Below the pieces are notes generated by a model. It worked only from the letters and a program-made list of their open reading frames with translations, had not been told where the DNA came from and ran no database searches. Of a stretch of DNA of 64,000 bases, positions 1 to 8,300 are shown one piece after another. A program made the translations under genes and the position numbers. The stretch spans positions 1 to 64,000 of the forward strand of contig NZ_JAVFVV010000014.1 of NCBI RefSeq assembly GCF_030929505.1, given 5' to 3'. Numbering within the stretch: position 1 is the stretch's first letter; each line of letters begins with the position of its first letter. The DNA is from Mesorhizobium sp. LHD-90. Lineage in GTDB: Bacteria > Pseudomonadota > Alphaproteobacteria > Rhizobiales > Rhizobiaceae.

Positions 1-1856
1 CCTGCATTGTCAACCGCAGCGGAACGACTTCGGCCGAAGAGGATTCGCTTGCCGAGAACGTGCATCGCGAGAACCTGCATCCGCTCGACCAGTTCCGTGC
101 ATTCAAGTCACTGAAGGAGCAGGGCCGCGACGTCGAGGAGATCGCTGCCAGGTTCTTCGTGTCGGCGGCGACCGTCAAGCAGCGGCTGAGGCTTGCAACG
201 GTCTCGCCAAAGCTGCTCGAACTCTACGAACGCGATGAAATCCGTCTCGAACAGATCATGGCGTTTTCGATCTCCGACGACCATGCGCGTCAGGAGCAGG
301 TCTGGGAGCGCATCACCAACAACCCGCACATGCAGGAGCCCTATTACATCAGGCGCCTGCTGACGGAGACGACCGTTCGTGCAGACGATCGCCGGGCGGT
401 CTATGTCGGCGCCGAAGCCTATGAGGCTGCGGGCGGCGTTGTCCTGCGCGATCTGTTCGAGCAGGATTCCGGCGGCTGGTTCCAGGATGCAGCTCTTCTC
501 GAGCAGTTGGTCTTCGATAAGCTCAAGGTCGATGCCGAGGTCGTTCGCGCCGATGGGTGGAAGTGGGTCGAGGCGGCGATCAGCTTCCCCTACGGCCACA
601 CCTCCGGCATGCGGCGCGTCTATGCCGAGCCCGCAGAGATGAGCGCCAAGGAGATCGCTCGCTACGACGCTGCGAAAGCCGAGTATGATGCGCTCGACGC
701 CAAATATGCCGAGATGGAGGACACCGACCAGGATATCGAGGACAAGCTCGATCAGCTCGGCGCCGAACTCGACGCGTTCAGCGATCGTTCTCAGGTCTAC
801 GACCCGGATCAGAGGGCTATCGCCGGAGTGTTCGTCACGCTTGGCGCCAATGGCCAGCTGCAGATCGAGGCCGGCTTCGTCCGTTCCGAGGACGAGCCCC
901 GGGCCGAGACGGACGAGGATGACGAGGATGCCACCGGCGGGGATCGCGACCCGTCGCAGGCAGACGATGACGGCGCCAATCGCGTTGTCGTCAACGGCCG
1001 GCCCGTGAACGGTGCACCCGACGCCGCCGAAGAGCCCGAGGATGAAGGTATCAAGCCGTTGCCCGAACGACTCGTCTTCGATCTCACCGCGCAGAAGACG
1101 CTTGCGCTGCGCAATGCCCTTGCAAGCGATGTGGACGTCGCCTTCGTCGCGGTTCTCCATACTCTCGTGCTGCAGGTGTTCTACCGGTTCGCCAAGGACA
1201 ACTGTCTCGAGATCGGCATGACGAGCAACAGCTTCGGGCAGGTCCAGGGTCTCGCCGAAACTGCCTGGGCGAAGGAGATCGCCGAACGTCACGAGGCGTG
1301 GGACCGGGATATGCCGGACAGCGACAAGTTGTGGGAGTTCCTGCTCGGTCTCGACGAAGCGAGCCGCAAGGCGCTTTTCGCGCACAGCGCGTCGCTCTCG
1401 CTCAACGCCGTCGTCGAGCCCTGGAACAAGCGGCCGGGCGCGCTTGCCCATGCCGACGCACTGGCCGCCACGCTTCAGTTCGACATGGTCGCGGCCGGCT
1501 GGGAGCCAACCGTCGACAACTATCTCGGTCGCGTTACCAAGGCCCGGATCGTTCAGGCGGTGCGCGAAGCGCTCGGCGAGGATTCCGCGCAGCTGATCGA
1601 CCACATGAAGAAGGACTTGATGGCACGTGAGGCCGCGCGTCTTCTCGAAGGATCGAACTGGTTGCCCGAACCGCTGCGCCTCGATGGCGACGACGCGGTT
1701 GCCGATGCCGGCGAGACCGTCACCGAGGATGACACGGACGAGACGGCGCTCGACGGCGAGCTGCCGGCCTTCCTCGCTGACGATGCGGATCCATCAGCCG
1801 ATGAGCCGGGGACCATCGCCGGTGAGGGCACTGACCACCTTCAGGCCGCCGAGTAG
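1..1856 (+). CDS. ParB/Spo0J-family DNA-binding protein, 5' end outside the window
   Basis: The frame is open from base 3, and the GTG at 60 lies inside a ParB-like box (AENVHRENLHPLDQF), so the true start is upstream of the window. The N-terminal part carries the ParB arginine/asparagine box and then a helix-turn-helix (EEIAARFFVSAATVKQRL), which fits sequence-specific DNA binding. The remaining ~500 residues are long, acidic and rich in Asp/Glu around residues 280-330 and 555-598, unlike a standard ~330-residue RepB. Long ParB-like proteins of this kind are common on rhizobial plasmids beside DUF1419 and DUF736 genes; their role is not established and need not be segregation, since a normal RepB is encoded at 43629. 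A strong terminator follows directly. Confidence 0.85.
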   Translation, partial: CIVNRSGTTSAEEDSLAENVHRENLHPLDQFRAFKSLKEQGRDVEEIAARFFVSAATVKQRLRLATVSPKLLELYERDEIRLEQIMAFSISDDHARQEQVWERITNNPHMQEPYYIRRLLTETTVRADDRRAVYVGAEAYEAAGGVVLRDLFEQDSGGWFQDAALLEQLVFDKLKVDAEVVRADGWKWVEAAISFPYGHTSGMRRVYAEPAEMSAKEIARYDAAKAEYDALDAKYAEMEDTDQDIEDKLDQLGAELDAFSDRSQVYDPDQRAIAGVFVTLGANGQLQIEAGFVRSEDEPRAETDEDDEDATGGDRDPSQADDDGANRVVVNGRPVNGAPDAAEEPEDEGIKPLPERLVFDLTAQKTLALRNALASDVDVAFVAVLHTLVLQVFYRFAKDNCLEIGMTSNSFGQVQGLAETAWAKEIAERHEAWDRDMPDSDKLWEFLLGLDEASRKALFAHSASLSLNAVVEPWNKRPGALAHADALAATLQFDMVAAGWEPTVDNYLGRVTKARIVQAVREALGEDSAQLIDHMKKDLMAREAARLLEGSNWLPEPLRLDGDDAVADAGETVTEDDTDETALDGELPAFLADDADPSADEPGTIAGEGTDHLQAAE

Positions 1857-1876
1857 TCGGCCCTCCGCTCCGCTCT

Positions 1877-1910
1877 GGGCCCGGCATCACCGCCGGGCCC
1901 TTTTTCGTTT
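1877..1910 (+). terminator. Rho-independent terminator after the ParB-like gene
   Basis: A perfect 9-bp stem (GGGCCCGGC at 1877-1885, GCCGGGCCC at 1892-1900) with a 6-base loop is followed by TTTTTCGTTTT. Confidence 0.9.
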
Positions 1911-1927
1911 TCTAAATGGAGATCCGC

Positions 1928-2404
1928 ATGTCAGCTCATATCGTCTACGATTCCGCCCCGTTGGGGTCGACCATCCGCTACTTTGACGGCACGGCAAGAG
2001 CGCCGGCCCGCTTCAGAAAGAAGGTCTCCGCGTGGGAGAGCCGCAATGGCACCGGCCGACTGGTGAAGAAGGAGCCGCCGCGGTCGCGAGCGACCTATAG
2101 CTTGCCGGCCTGTTTCACCTTGCACGAAGGCGATTTTGGCGAGGGCGGCGTCATCGTCGTCTCGGTCCGGCGCACCTGGTCCGTCGAGAGCGATTTGCAC
2201 TTCGAGATCGTTCAGCGCCCCGCAATCGGCATGGTCCGCGTCCTGCAGGACCTCGGCGACAGCCCGGAACTCCTGAATCTCGCCAGGGATCGGGCCGCGG
2301 CCGAACGCTGGCTCGCCAGCAATTCATACAGCCGAGCCTATCTCGACGAAATCTCCGCCGATGAGGTCGGCGCCGACGTCATCGAGGGCCGCGCGGCCGC
2401 CTGA
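1928..2404 (+). CDS. Hypothetical protein, 158 aa
   Basis: I do not recognise a family. The start at 1928 is preferred over the in-frame ATG at 1916 because GGAG at 1918-1921 lies six bases before it. The protein is soluble, has no signal peptide or membrane segment, and mixes basic N-terminal stretches (PARFRKKVSAW) with an acidic tail. It follows the terminator of the ParB-like gene. Its leader (GCCGGGCC hairpin arm, T/C-rich run, then ATGGAGATC before the start) closely resembles the leader of the next gene, as if both were added as similar small cassettes. Confidence 0.7.
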   Translation: MSAHIVYDSAPLGSTIRYFDGTARAPARFRKKVSAWESRNGTGRLVKKEPPRSRATYSLPACFTLHEGDFGEGGVIVVSVRRTWSVESDLHFEIVQRPAIGMVRVLQDLGDSPELLNLARDRAAAERWLASNSYSRAYLDEISADEVGADVIEGRAAA

Positions 2405-2488
2405 CGTTTCACCACACAGAACCGACCAAGGACGGGCCTGGGGTCGCACCAGCGACCGCCGGGCCTGTTCCCTTTCATGGAGATCGAC

Positions 2489-2881
2489 ATGTTCGACTGG
2501 AACAGAAGCTGCTCCTATGACGGAGAGCAGAAGAGACGTTTTCACACGATGGCCCGTTCCAGGCTGAAGAAACTCGCCGCCGAGCTTGCCTTGCCGCCCG
2601 GCAGCTATGACCTGCGCTCGAACAAGGCGGGCATCGCCGTTTCCGGCGAAGTCACCCTGCACCTTGACCGCGCCTATATCCAGGTCAGCCAGTTCGGTCT
2701 GTCCTCCGGGCACGGCATCCTGATCCGCACCTGTAAGGGCCGTACGGACTATACTGGCGGGCCTAACCACTTCGTCGCGCTGACCATGCTCGATGACATT
2801 CCGGCGCTCGCCGCGGCCGTCCGCGCCATCACCGGCGTCGGACGGGATACCGCGCGTTCCGCGGATCGCCACGCCGCCTGA
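2489..2881 (+). CDS. Hypothetical protein, 130 aa
   Basis: No family recognised. The start at 2489 has GGAG at about 2479-2482; an in-frame ATG at 2477 is less likely for the same reason as in the gene before it. The sequence reads as a compact alpha/beta protein: a basic N-terminal helix (MARSRLKKLAAEL), several beta-like stretches (GIAVSGEVTLHLDRAYIQVS) and a C-terminal helix. No signal peptide. It sits between two other small unknowns in a one-direction series of plasmid genes. Confidence 0.65.
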   Translation: MFDWNRSCSYDGEQKRRFHTMARSRLKKLAAELALPPGSYDLRSNKAGIAVSGEVTLHLDRAYIQVSQFGLSSGHGILIRTCKGRTDYTGGPNHFVALTMLDDIPALAAAVRAITGVGRDTARSADRHAA

Positions 2882-2967
2882 GTCTTATCTAATCCCGTCC
2901 CAGTCCGCCGACAGTCTCCCGCCGCAGCGCTCCCGCGGCGGGCGGCCGGCTATTCCGGAGGCAAGCC

Positions 2968-3651
2968 ATGTCCACCCATCCGCCGTTCCGCAAGGTGTTC
3001 GAGGGCGTCGCGACGCGCGCGCAGATGTTCGCGCTCTTCAATCGCCACAGCGATACGCCCGGTGTCGATCCCCTGTCAGGCAAGCCATATGCGTCGGAAT
3101 GGTTCGAGATCTCGGCCAGCGAATACCGCTTCATGCTCGATCTGTTGCCACCGCTGTTCCACCGAACCGGCATGTTCGGCATGTCCGAGTACAAGGCTGG
3201 CTGCGTAACCAGCGTATTCTTCGCGATCAGGATCCGCGGTCGCGAACGCTGGTTCCACGGATTCTGCGACCTCTCCGACAAACGCAGTCCTGACGCCATG
3301 CGCGCGGCGATCATCGCCCATGAGACGGGCGCCGTCGACAGTATGACGCGTGAGGAAAAACTCGAGGCGATCTGGTCCGCGACGCATGCGGACTTCAAGG
3401 GCATCGCCGGCGAGGCCAATCCCGACGTCTGGCCCGTCGAACACCACGGCAAGCGGACCATCCTGGTCAACGCCGGCGGGCAGGGAACCGTTCTTAAGCT
3501 CCTGGAGGCTCTGTCCGACGAAGAGATCGACAGTCGCATATCGGCACTCCGCGCTCGACACACGAGGAAGGCAGGAGGCAATGATGCAGACCCATCGCAG
3601 CCAACTGACACCGGGCGGCCAGGCGCACCTATGAGGCGCATTCGTCGTTGA
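2968..3651 (+). CDS. DUF1419-family protein
   Basis: A 227-residue protein of unknown function that matches my memory of DUF1419, a family largely restricted to rhizobial and agrobacterial plasmids. Supporting features are the opening FRKVFEGVATRAQMFALFNRH, the central MLDLLPPLFHRTGMFGMSE, the VTSVFFA...RWFHGFCDLSDK segment and the late GQGTVLKLLEALSDEEI. GGAGG at about 2957 precedes the ATG. It is cytosolic by sequence. The 3' end overlaps the start of a small interrupted gene (3581-3772) in another frame. Confidence 0.75.
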   Translation: MSTHPPFRKVFEGVATRAQMFALFNRHSDTPGVDPLSGKPYASEWFEISASEYRFMLDLLPPLFHRTGMFGMSEYKAGCVTSVFFAIRIRGRERWFHGFCDLSDKRSPDAMRAAIIAHETGAVDSMTREEKLEAIWSATHADFKGIAGEANPDVWPVEHHGKRTILVNAGGQGTVLKLLEALSDEEIDSRISALRARHTRKAGGNDADPSQPTDTGRPGAPMRRIRR

Positions 3652-3772
3652 TACCGGCGCACGCTCCCAGGGGCGCGTGCTGGAGCTGACTGAAGACGCC
3701 TATGGCGGCGGCGCGTCTGGTCGCACGATTGTGATGCCGGCTGGGATCAGGCTGCCACAATTGCCCGAGTGA
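3581..3772 (+). pseudogene. Small gene interrupted by an in-frame TGA at 3632-3634
   Basis: GGAGG at 3573-3577 precedes ATGATG at 3581. The frame encodes MMQTHRSQLTPGGQAHL, meets TGA, then continues without another stop as GAFVVDTGARSQGRVLELTE and further to TGA at 3770-3772, about 63 residues in all. The second half has protein-like composition. A single C-to-T change (CGA to TGA) would explain the interruption. It overlaps the end of the DUF1419 gene by 71 bases. The gene may be dead, produce only a 17-residue peptide, or be read through. Function unknown. Confidence 0.6.
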
Positions 3773-3822
3773 AACTTGGTACATTCAGATTGCTCGGGGT
3801 GTCCACACCGGCCGGAGATCTC

Positions 3823-4401
3823 ATGACCACGCGACGCAGCTTTCTCTCGGGCTTTCTAGCGCTTCCGGCGCTGGTCCCCGTCGCGGCTCGGGGTCAGGAG
3901 CCGCCACAACAGCTCGAGCTGACGCCTGCCTGCGGCACGCCGGAGCCGACGATCGCGCAGACCGAGGGGCCATACTTCACGCCCGGGTCGCCCTTGAAGC
4001 GCGACTTCAAGCCGGATGCGCCCGACGGCACGGCGATCACGATCGCCGGTTTTGTGCTGACGGCGCGGTGCGAGCCTGTGGCTGGGGCCTTGATCGAGCT
4101 ATGGCATTGCGACGGCGACGGCGACTACGACAATGAGGGTTTCAGGCTGCGCGGGCACCAGTTTAGTGACGCCGGGGGACGCTGGTGGTTCGAGACGATC
4201 GTGCCGGGCATCTACACTGGCCGCACGCGGCATTTCCATGTGAAGGTGCAGCGGCCCAACGGGCCCCTGCTGACCACGCAGCTCTATTTCCCTGGGGAGC
4301 CCGGCAACGACCGCGACAACATCTTCGATGCCTCGTTGCTGCTGGACATCAAGTCCGCGCCGGACGGCGGCTACGGGCGATACGATTTCGTCGTTGCATG
4401 A
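3823..4401 (+). CDS. Tat-exported intradiol ring-cleavage dioxygenase-like protein
   Basis: Intradiol dioxygenases use Fe(III) held by two Tyr and two His to open catechol-type rings between the hydroxyls. All four ligands can be placed here: Tyr102 (GDGDYDN), Tyr131 (PGIYTGR), His137 and His139 (RHFHVKV). EGPYFTPGSPLKRD and IELWH are also typical of the family. At 192 residues it is short. The ATG at 3823 is chosen over the GTG at 3769 because it has GGAG upstream and begins a twin-arginine signal (MTTRRSFLSGF) with an Ala-rich cleavage region. The protein is probably periplasmic. No other aromatic-degradation genes are nearby, so the substrate is unknown. Confidence 0.82.
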   Translation: MTTRRSFLSGFLALPALVPVAARGQEPPQQLELTPACGTPEPTIAQTEGPYFTPGSPLKRDFKPDAPDGTAITIAGFVLTARCEPVAGALIELWHCDGDGDYDNEGFRLRGHQFSDAGGRWWFETIVPGIYTGRTRHFHVKVQRPNGPLLTTQLYFPGEPGNDRDNIFDASLLLDIKSAPDGGYGRYDFVVA

Positions 4402-4584
4402 CCAAGGCTGCAGCCTGCGTCTAGTCAGTTGGTGGCGGCCGCCCTCGACCGGCATCCGGTCCCCTGCAGGTGCTGCTTATCGCGGCGAACTGCCACTATC
4501 CCCCTGACCAAGGTCGATTTCGAACGTTGGATGCGGAACACGAAGGGCGATCCTCGACGACCGGCACAATCCCGATGAACAGAC

Positions 4585-5010
4585 TTAGTCGTCACGCCGA
4601 CGGCGCAGAACCTTTGGCAAGCGTCTTTTCCAGCGCTGTCCTCGGGGCAACGTTGGCTCGCCGCCGCGCCTGATTCGCTTGCGCGCTGGCCGAGCAGGCT
4701 CTTCGGCAGGGGCCATTGTCTCGGCCGCGTCAAGAAGCTGCCCGGCATGCGACCCATCGGAGACAATGGATAGATCACAATCGTCGGCGGGGATTTCGCA
4801 CCCGGTTTCCACAGTATAGGCGCGATCTTTCGTGGCCACGCGATCAACGTTGTGCCGCTCCGCGGCCTGTTCAGAACCGCCGTGTGGATCGCCCAACGGG
4901 TCGCTCACGACAGCCGAAAGGTCCAGATCACCCCAGATCGAACGCGGCTTTGGCAGGTTGCCGCGCTTCTTCTTCACTTCCACGACGAAAGGTCGGCCGG
5001 GCCGTCTCAT
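4585..5010 (-). CDS. Hypothetical protein, 141 aa
   Basis: Not recognised. It converges on the dioxygenase gene. The N-terminal third looks like a real fold (GRPFVVEVKKKRGNLPKP, then SIWGDLDLSAVV), the middle is polar and acidic, and the tail is strongly basic (RKRIRRGG..., ending VLRRRRDD), which suggests nucleic-acid contact. AAGGA lies about eight bases before the ATG on the minus strand. Overlapping plus-strand frames in this stretch have much less protein-like composition, so the minus-strand reading is preferred. Confidence 0.55.
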   Translation of the reverse strand: MRRPGRPFVVEVKKKRGNLPKPRSIWGDLDLSAVVSDPLGDPHGGSEQAAERHNVDRVATKDRAYTVETGCEIPADDCDLSIVSDGSHAGQLLDAAETMAPAEEPARPARKRIRRGGEPTLPRGQRWKRRLPKVLRRRRDD

Positions 5011-5309
5011 AGACAGGTTCCTTGATGAGAATCGATCCGGCTAACGGATCCATCTACCGTTTACTTCGGCGAAAGTCAGTGGTCCATCACCTCAGCACGC
5101 GGATCTAGGCTCCGGCACCCACAGTTGACGATCCGTCATGGTCCGTCGCGCCAGAGGCAGGCGAAGGGGCAGGGGCTTGTTCAAAATTCCTTCGCCGCCG
5201 CTTCGTCCACGTCGCTAGAGGGAGAGAGGGGCCGGAAGCAGTGTGGCCTTGCCGGGGCGCAGAGAGCGCCACGGCGGGGCGGACATTCTCTTTCGCGAAG
5301 GACATCTTT

Positions 5310-8300
5310 ATGAACATGGTCACGACCTCTTCGGCCGTCGCCCGGACGGCCGCTCCCCTTGCCAACCCGACGCCTGACGCCATCGACCCCGCCCAGGCGA
5401 TCCACCAGGCGGCCATCCAGCTTCTGCCCTTCCTTGAACAGGGCAACGCGATCACCAAGAGCGCACTGCGGATCGCCATGACCGACAGTTTCGGCGGCAC
5501 CGACGCACAAGGATTCTGGGTCTGGAAGGACGCCTATGAGGCGCTTGAAGCCGCCCAAATTCTGTTTCTGCGCCGCTTCGGGCCGGCAATCCTGTCCCGG
5601 TCAGCCTCGCCGCAGGCGACGCTGGCCATGATGAAACGCATCGCCGACCTCGTTCCCACCCACACCCGACGCTCCGACGAAAGCCAGGCGATGCAGCAGC
5701 TGTCGACGCCGCTGCCGCTCGCCTTCGTCACCGCCCACGCCGCGGCGATCGCCTCCGCAGACCTCGTTCTCGAACCCTCGGCCGGCACCGGCCTGCTCGC
5801 CGTCCATGCCGAGATGGCCCGGGCTTCGCTCGCGCTCAATGAACTTGCCGCGACACGCGCCGATCTGCTCGGCCTGCTGTTTTCGCGCTCTCCGGTCTCC
5901 CGGCATGACGCAGCCCATATCGACGATCATCTCGATCCCACCATCGAGCCATCCGTCGTGCTGATGAATCCGCCCTTCACCGTAGGCGCCTTTGTCGACG
6001 GTCATGTCGCCGATGCGGCATGGCGGCATCTCTCCTCCGCATTCGCACGGCTGCGTTCGGGCGGTCGCCTCGTCGCCATCACCGGCACCGGCCTTTCTTC
6101 CGAAAATCCCAAATGGCGCCCCGCTTTCGAGCGGCTGCAACAGCAGGGCAGGGTCGTCTTCACCGCCGCGATCGACGGCCGCGTCTATGCCCGCCATGGC
6201 ACGACGGCTGAAACCCGCCTGACGGTCATCGACAAGATTCCTGCGGCCGACCCGCCCAGATTCGTTGCGTCGTCGGGCAAGGCTTTGGACGTTGAAACGC
6301 TGCTCGCCTGGATATCCGACCTGCCGCCCCGCACACCGGGCGGCTTTCCGGACTCGATCGGCGACCTGTCGAACGGCATCCTGCGAAATGCCCCCATGCA
6401 GATGGCCGCGCGATCCGGGCCCAAAGCCGCACCCACCGCGGCTGCGGCATCTGCTGCGAAGACCGTCCGGCCGACCCGTCCAGTTACCCGGGCGAAGCCC
6501 ACCGGTCCGGTCGTGTCCGGCACCACGCCAGCAGTTCCCCTTGACTATGAACACAGCGACTGGATGCCGGAGGAGGGCGGCTACCTCACCGACACGATCT
6601 ACGAGCCCTATGCGCTCCAGTCGATCCAGATCCCGCGCGCCAATCCGCATCCGACGCCGCTGGTCCAGTCGGCGGCGATGGCGGCGGTCGCACCGCCGAA
6701 GCCGTCCTATCGGCCCCTCCTGCCGGATGCGATCATCGACGAGGGCATGCTTTCCGACGCGCAGATCGAAAGTGTGATCTATGCCGGCGAGGCACATTCC
6801 GGTCATCTCTCCGGCGCCTGGACTGTCGACGAAACCTGCGATGTCGTCTCGGCCGCGCCAGAAGGTGCTGCGAACACGGTCCGCTTCCGCCGTGGCTGGT
6901 TTTTGGGCGACGGAACCGGCTGCGGCAAAGGACGACAGGTCGCCGGCATCATCCTCGACAACTGGCTGCAGGGTCGCCGCCGTGCGATCTGGATCTCTAA
7001 ATCCGACAAGCTGCTCGAAGACGCCCAGCGCGACTGGGCAGCACTTGGCCAGGAACGCCTTCTCGTCCAGCCGCTCTCGCGCTATCGGCAGGGCACGCCG
7101 ATCCGCCTTGCCGAAGGCATCCTGTTCACCACCTATGCGACGCTCCGCTCTCAGGAGCGCGACGGCAAGAAGTCCCGGCTTGCTCAGATCCTCGACTGGG
7201 TCGGCCAGGAGGCGAGGAGGGCCGAAGGCCCGACTGGGACTAAAAAGCCTTTTGACGGTGTCATGGTCTTCGATGAAGCCCACGCCATGGCCAACGCCGC
7301 CGGCGGCAAGGGCGAGCGCGGCGACGTCGCGCCCTCGCAGCAGGGCAGGGCCGGCCTGCGGCTCCAGCACGCACTACCCGATGCCCGGGTCGTCTATGTC
7401 TCGGCGACCGGCGCCACCGCGGTCGAGAACCTTGCGTATGCCCAACGTCTCGGAATCTGGGGCAGCGAGGATTTTCCCTTTGCCAACCGCGCAGAGTTCG
7501 TCGCGGCGATCGAGGATGGCGGCGTCGCGGCGATGGAGGTGCTCGCGCGCGATCTCAAATCGCTCGGCCTCTACATGTCGCGCTCGCTCTCCTATGACGG
7601 CGTCGAATACGATTTGCTCGAGCACGCACTAACCGAGGAGCAGATCCGCATCTACAATTCTTATGCGGACGCCTTCCAAGTCATCCATAACAACCTGACC
7701 GCCGCGCTTGAAGCGACCAACATCACCAGCGAGTCCGGTACGCTGAACCGCAATGCAAAGGCTGCGGCAAGGTCGGCCTTCGAGAGTACCAAACAGCGCT
7801 TTTTCTCGCATCTGATCACCTCGATGATGACGCCGACGCTGATCGGCGCGATCGAGCAGGACGGCGCCGACGGTCACTCTGCGGTCGTGCAAATCGTCTC
7901 GACGGGCGAGGCGCTAATGGAACGTCGGCTGACAGAAATCCCGACCGAGGAATGGTCGGACCTCCACGTCGACGTGACGCCGCGCGAGTACGTTGGTGGG
8001 TATTTGATGCATTCCTTCCCGACCCAGCTCTTCGAGGAGTATTCGGATGCGGAAGGAAACGTCTATTCGCGGCCCGTGCATGACGAGGACGGCAACCCGG
8101 TGCAATGCCGCGAGGCGGTGCGCCGGCGCGACGAGATGATCGAGAGGCTCGCCTCATTGCCGCCGGTCGGCGGCGCGCTCGACCAGATCCTCCATCATTT
8201 CGGCACGGATGTCGTCGCGGAGGTGACAGGGCGGTCACGGCGCATCGTCAAGAAGACCGGTCGCGACGGCATCGCCCGGCTCGCGGTGGAGAACCGGCCG

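Noticed and set aside
108-1604. Long minus-strand open frame (498 codons) opposite the ParB-like gene
   Set aside because: It is the antisense of a clear ParB-like coding sequence in high-GC DNA; no motif or ribosome site supports it.
5601-7370. 589-codon minus-strand frame opposite the methyltransferase-helicase gene
   Set aside because: The plus strand carries SAM, NPPF, Walker and DEAH motifs; the antisense is a Gly/Arg/Ala-rich shadow.
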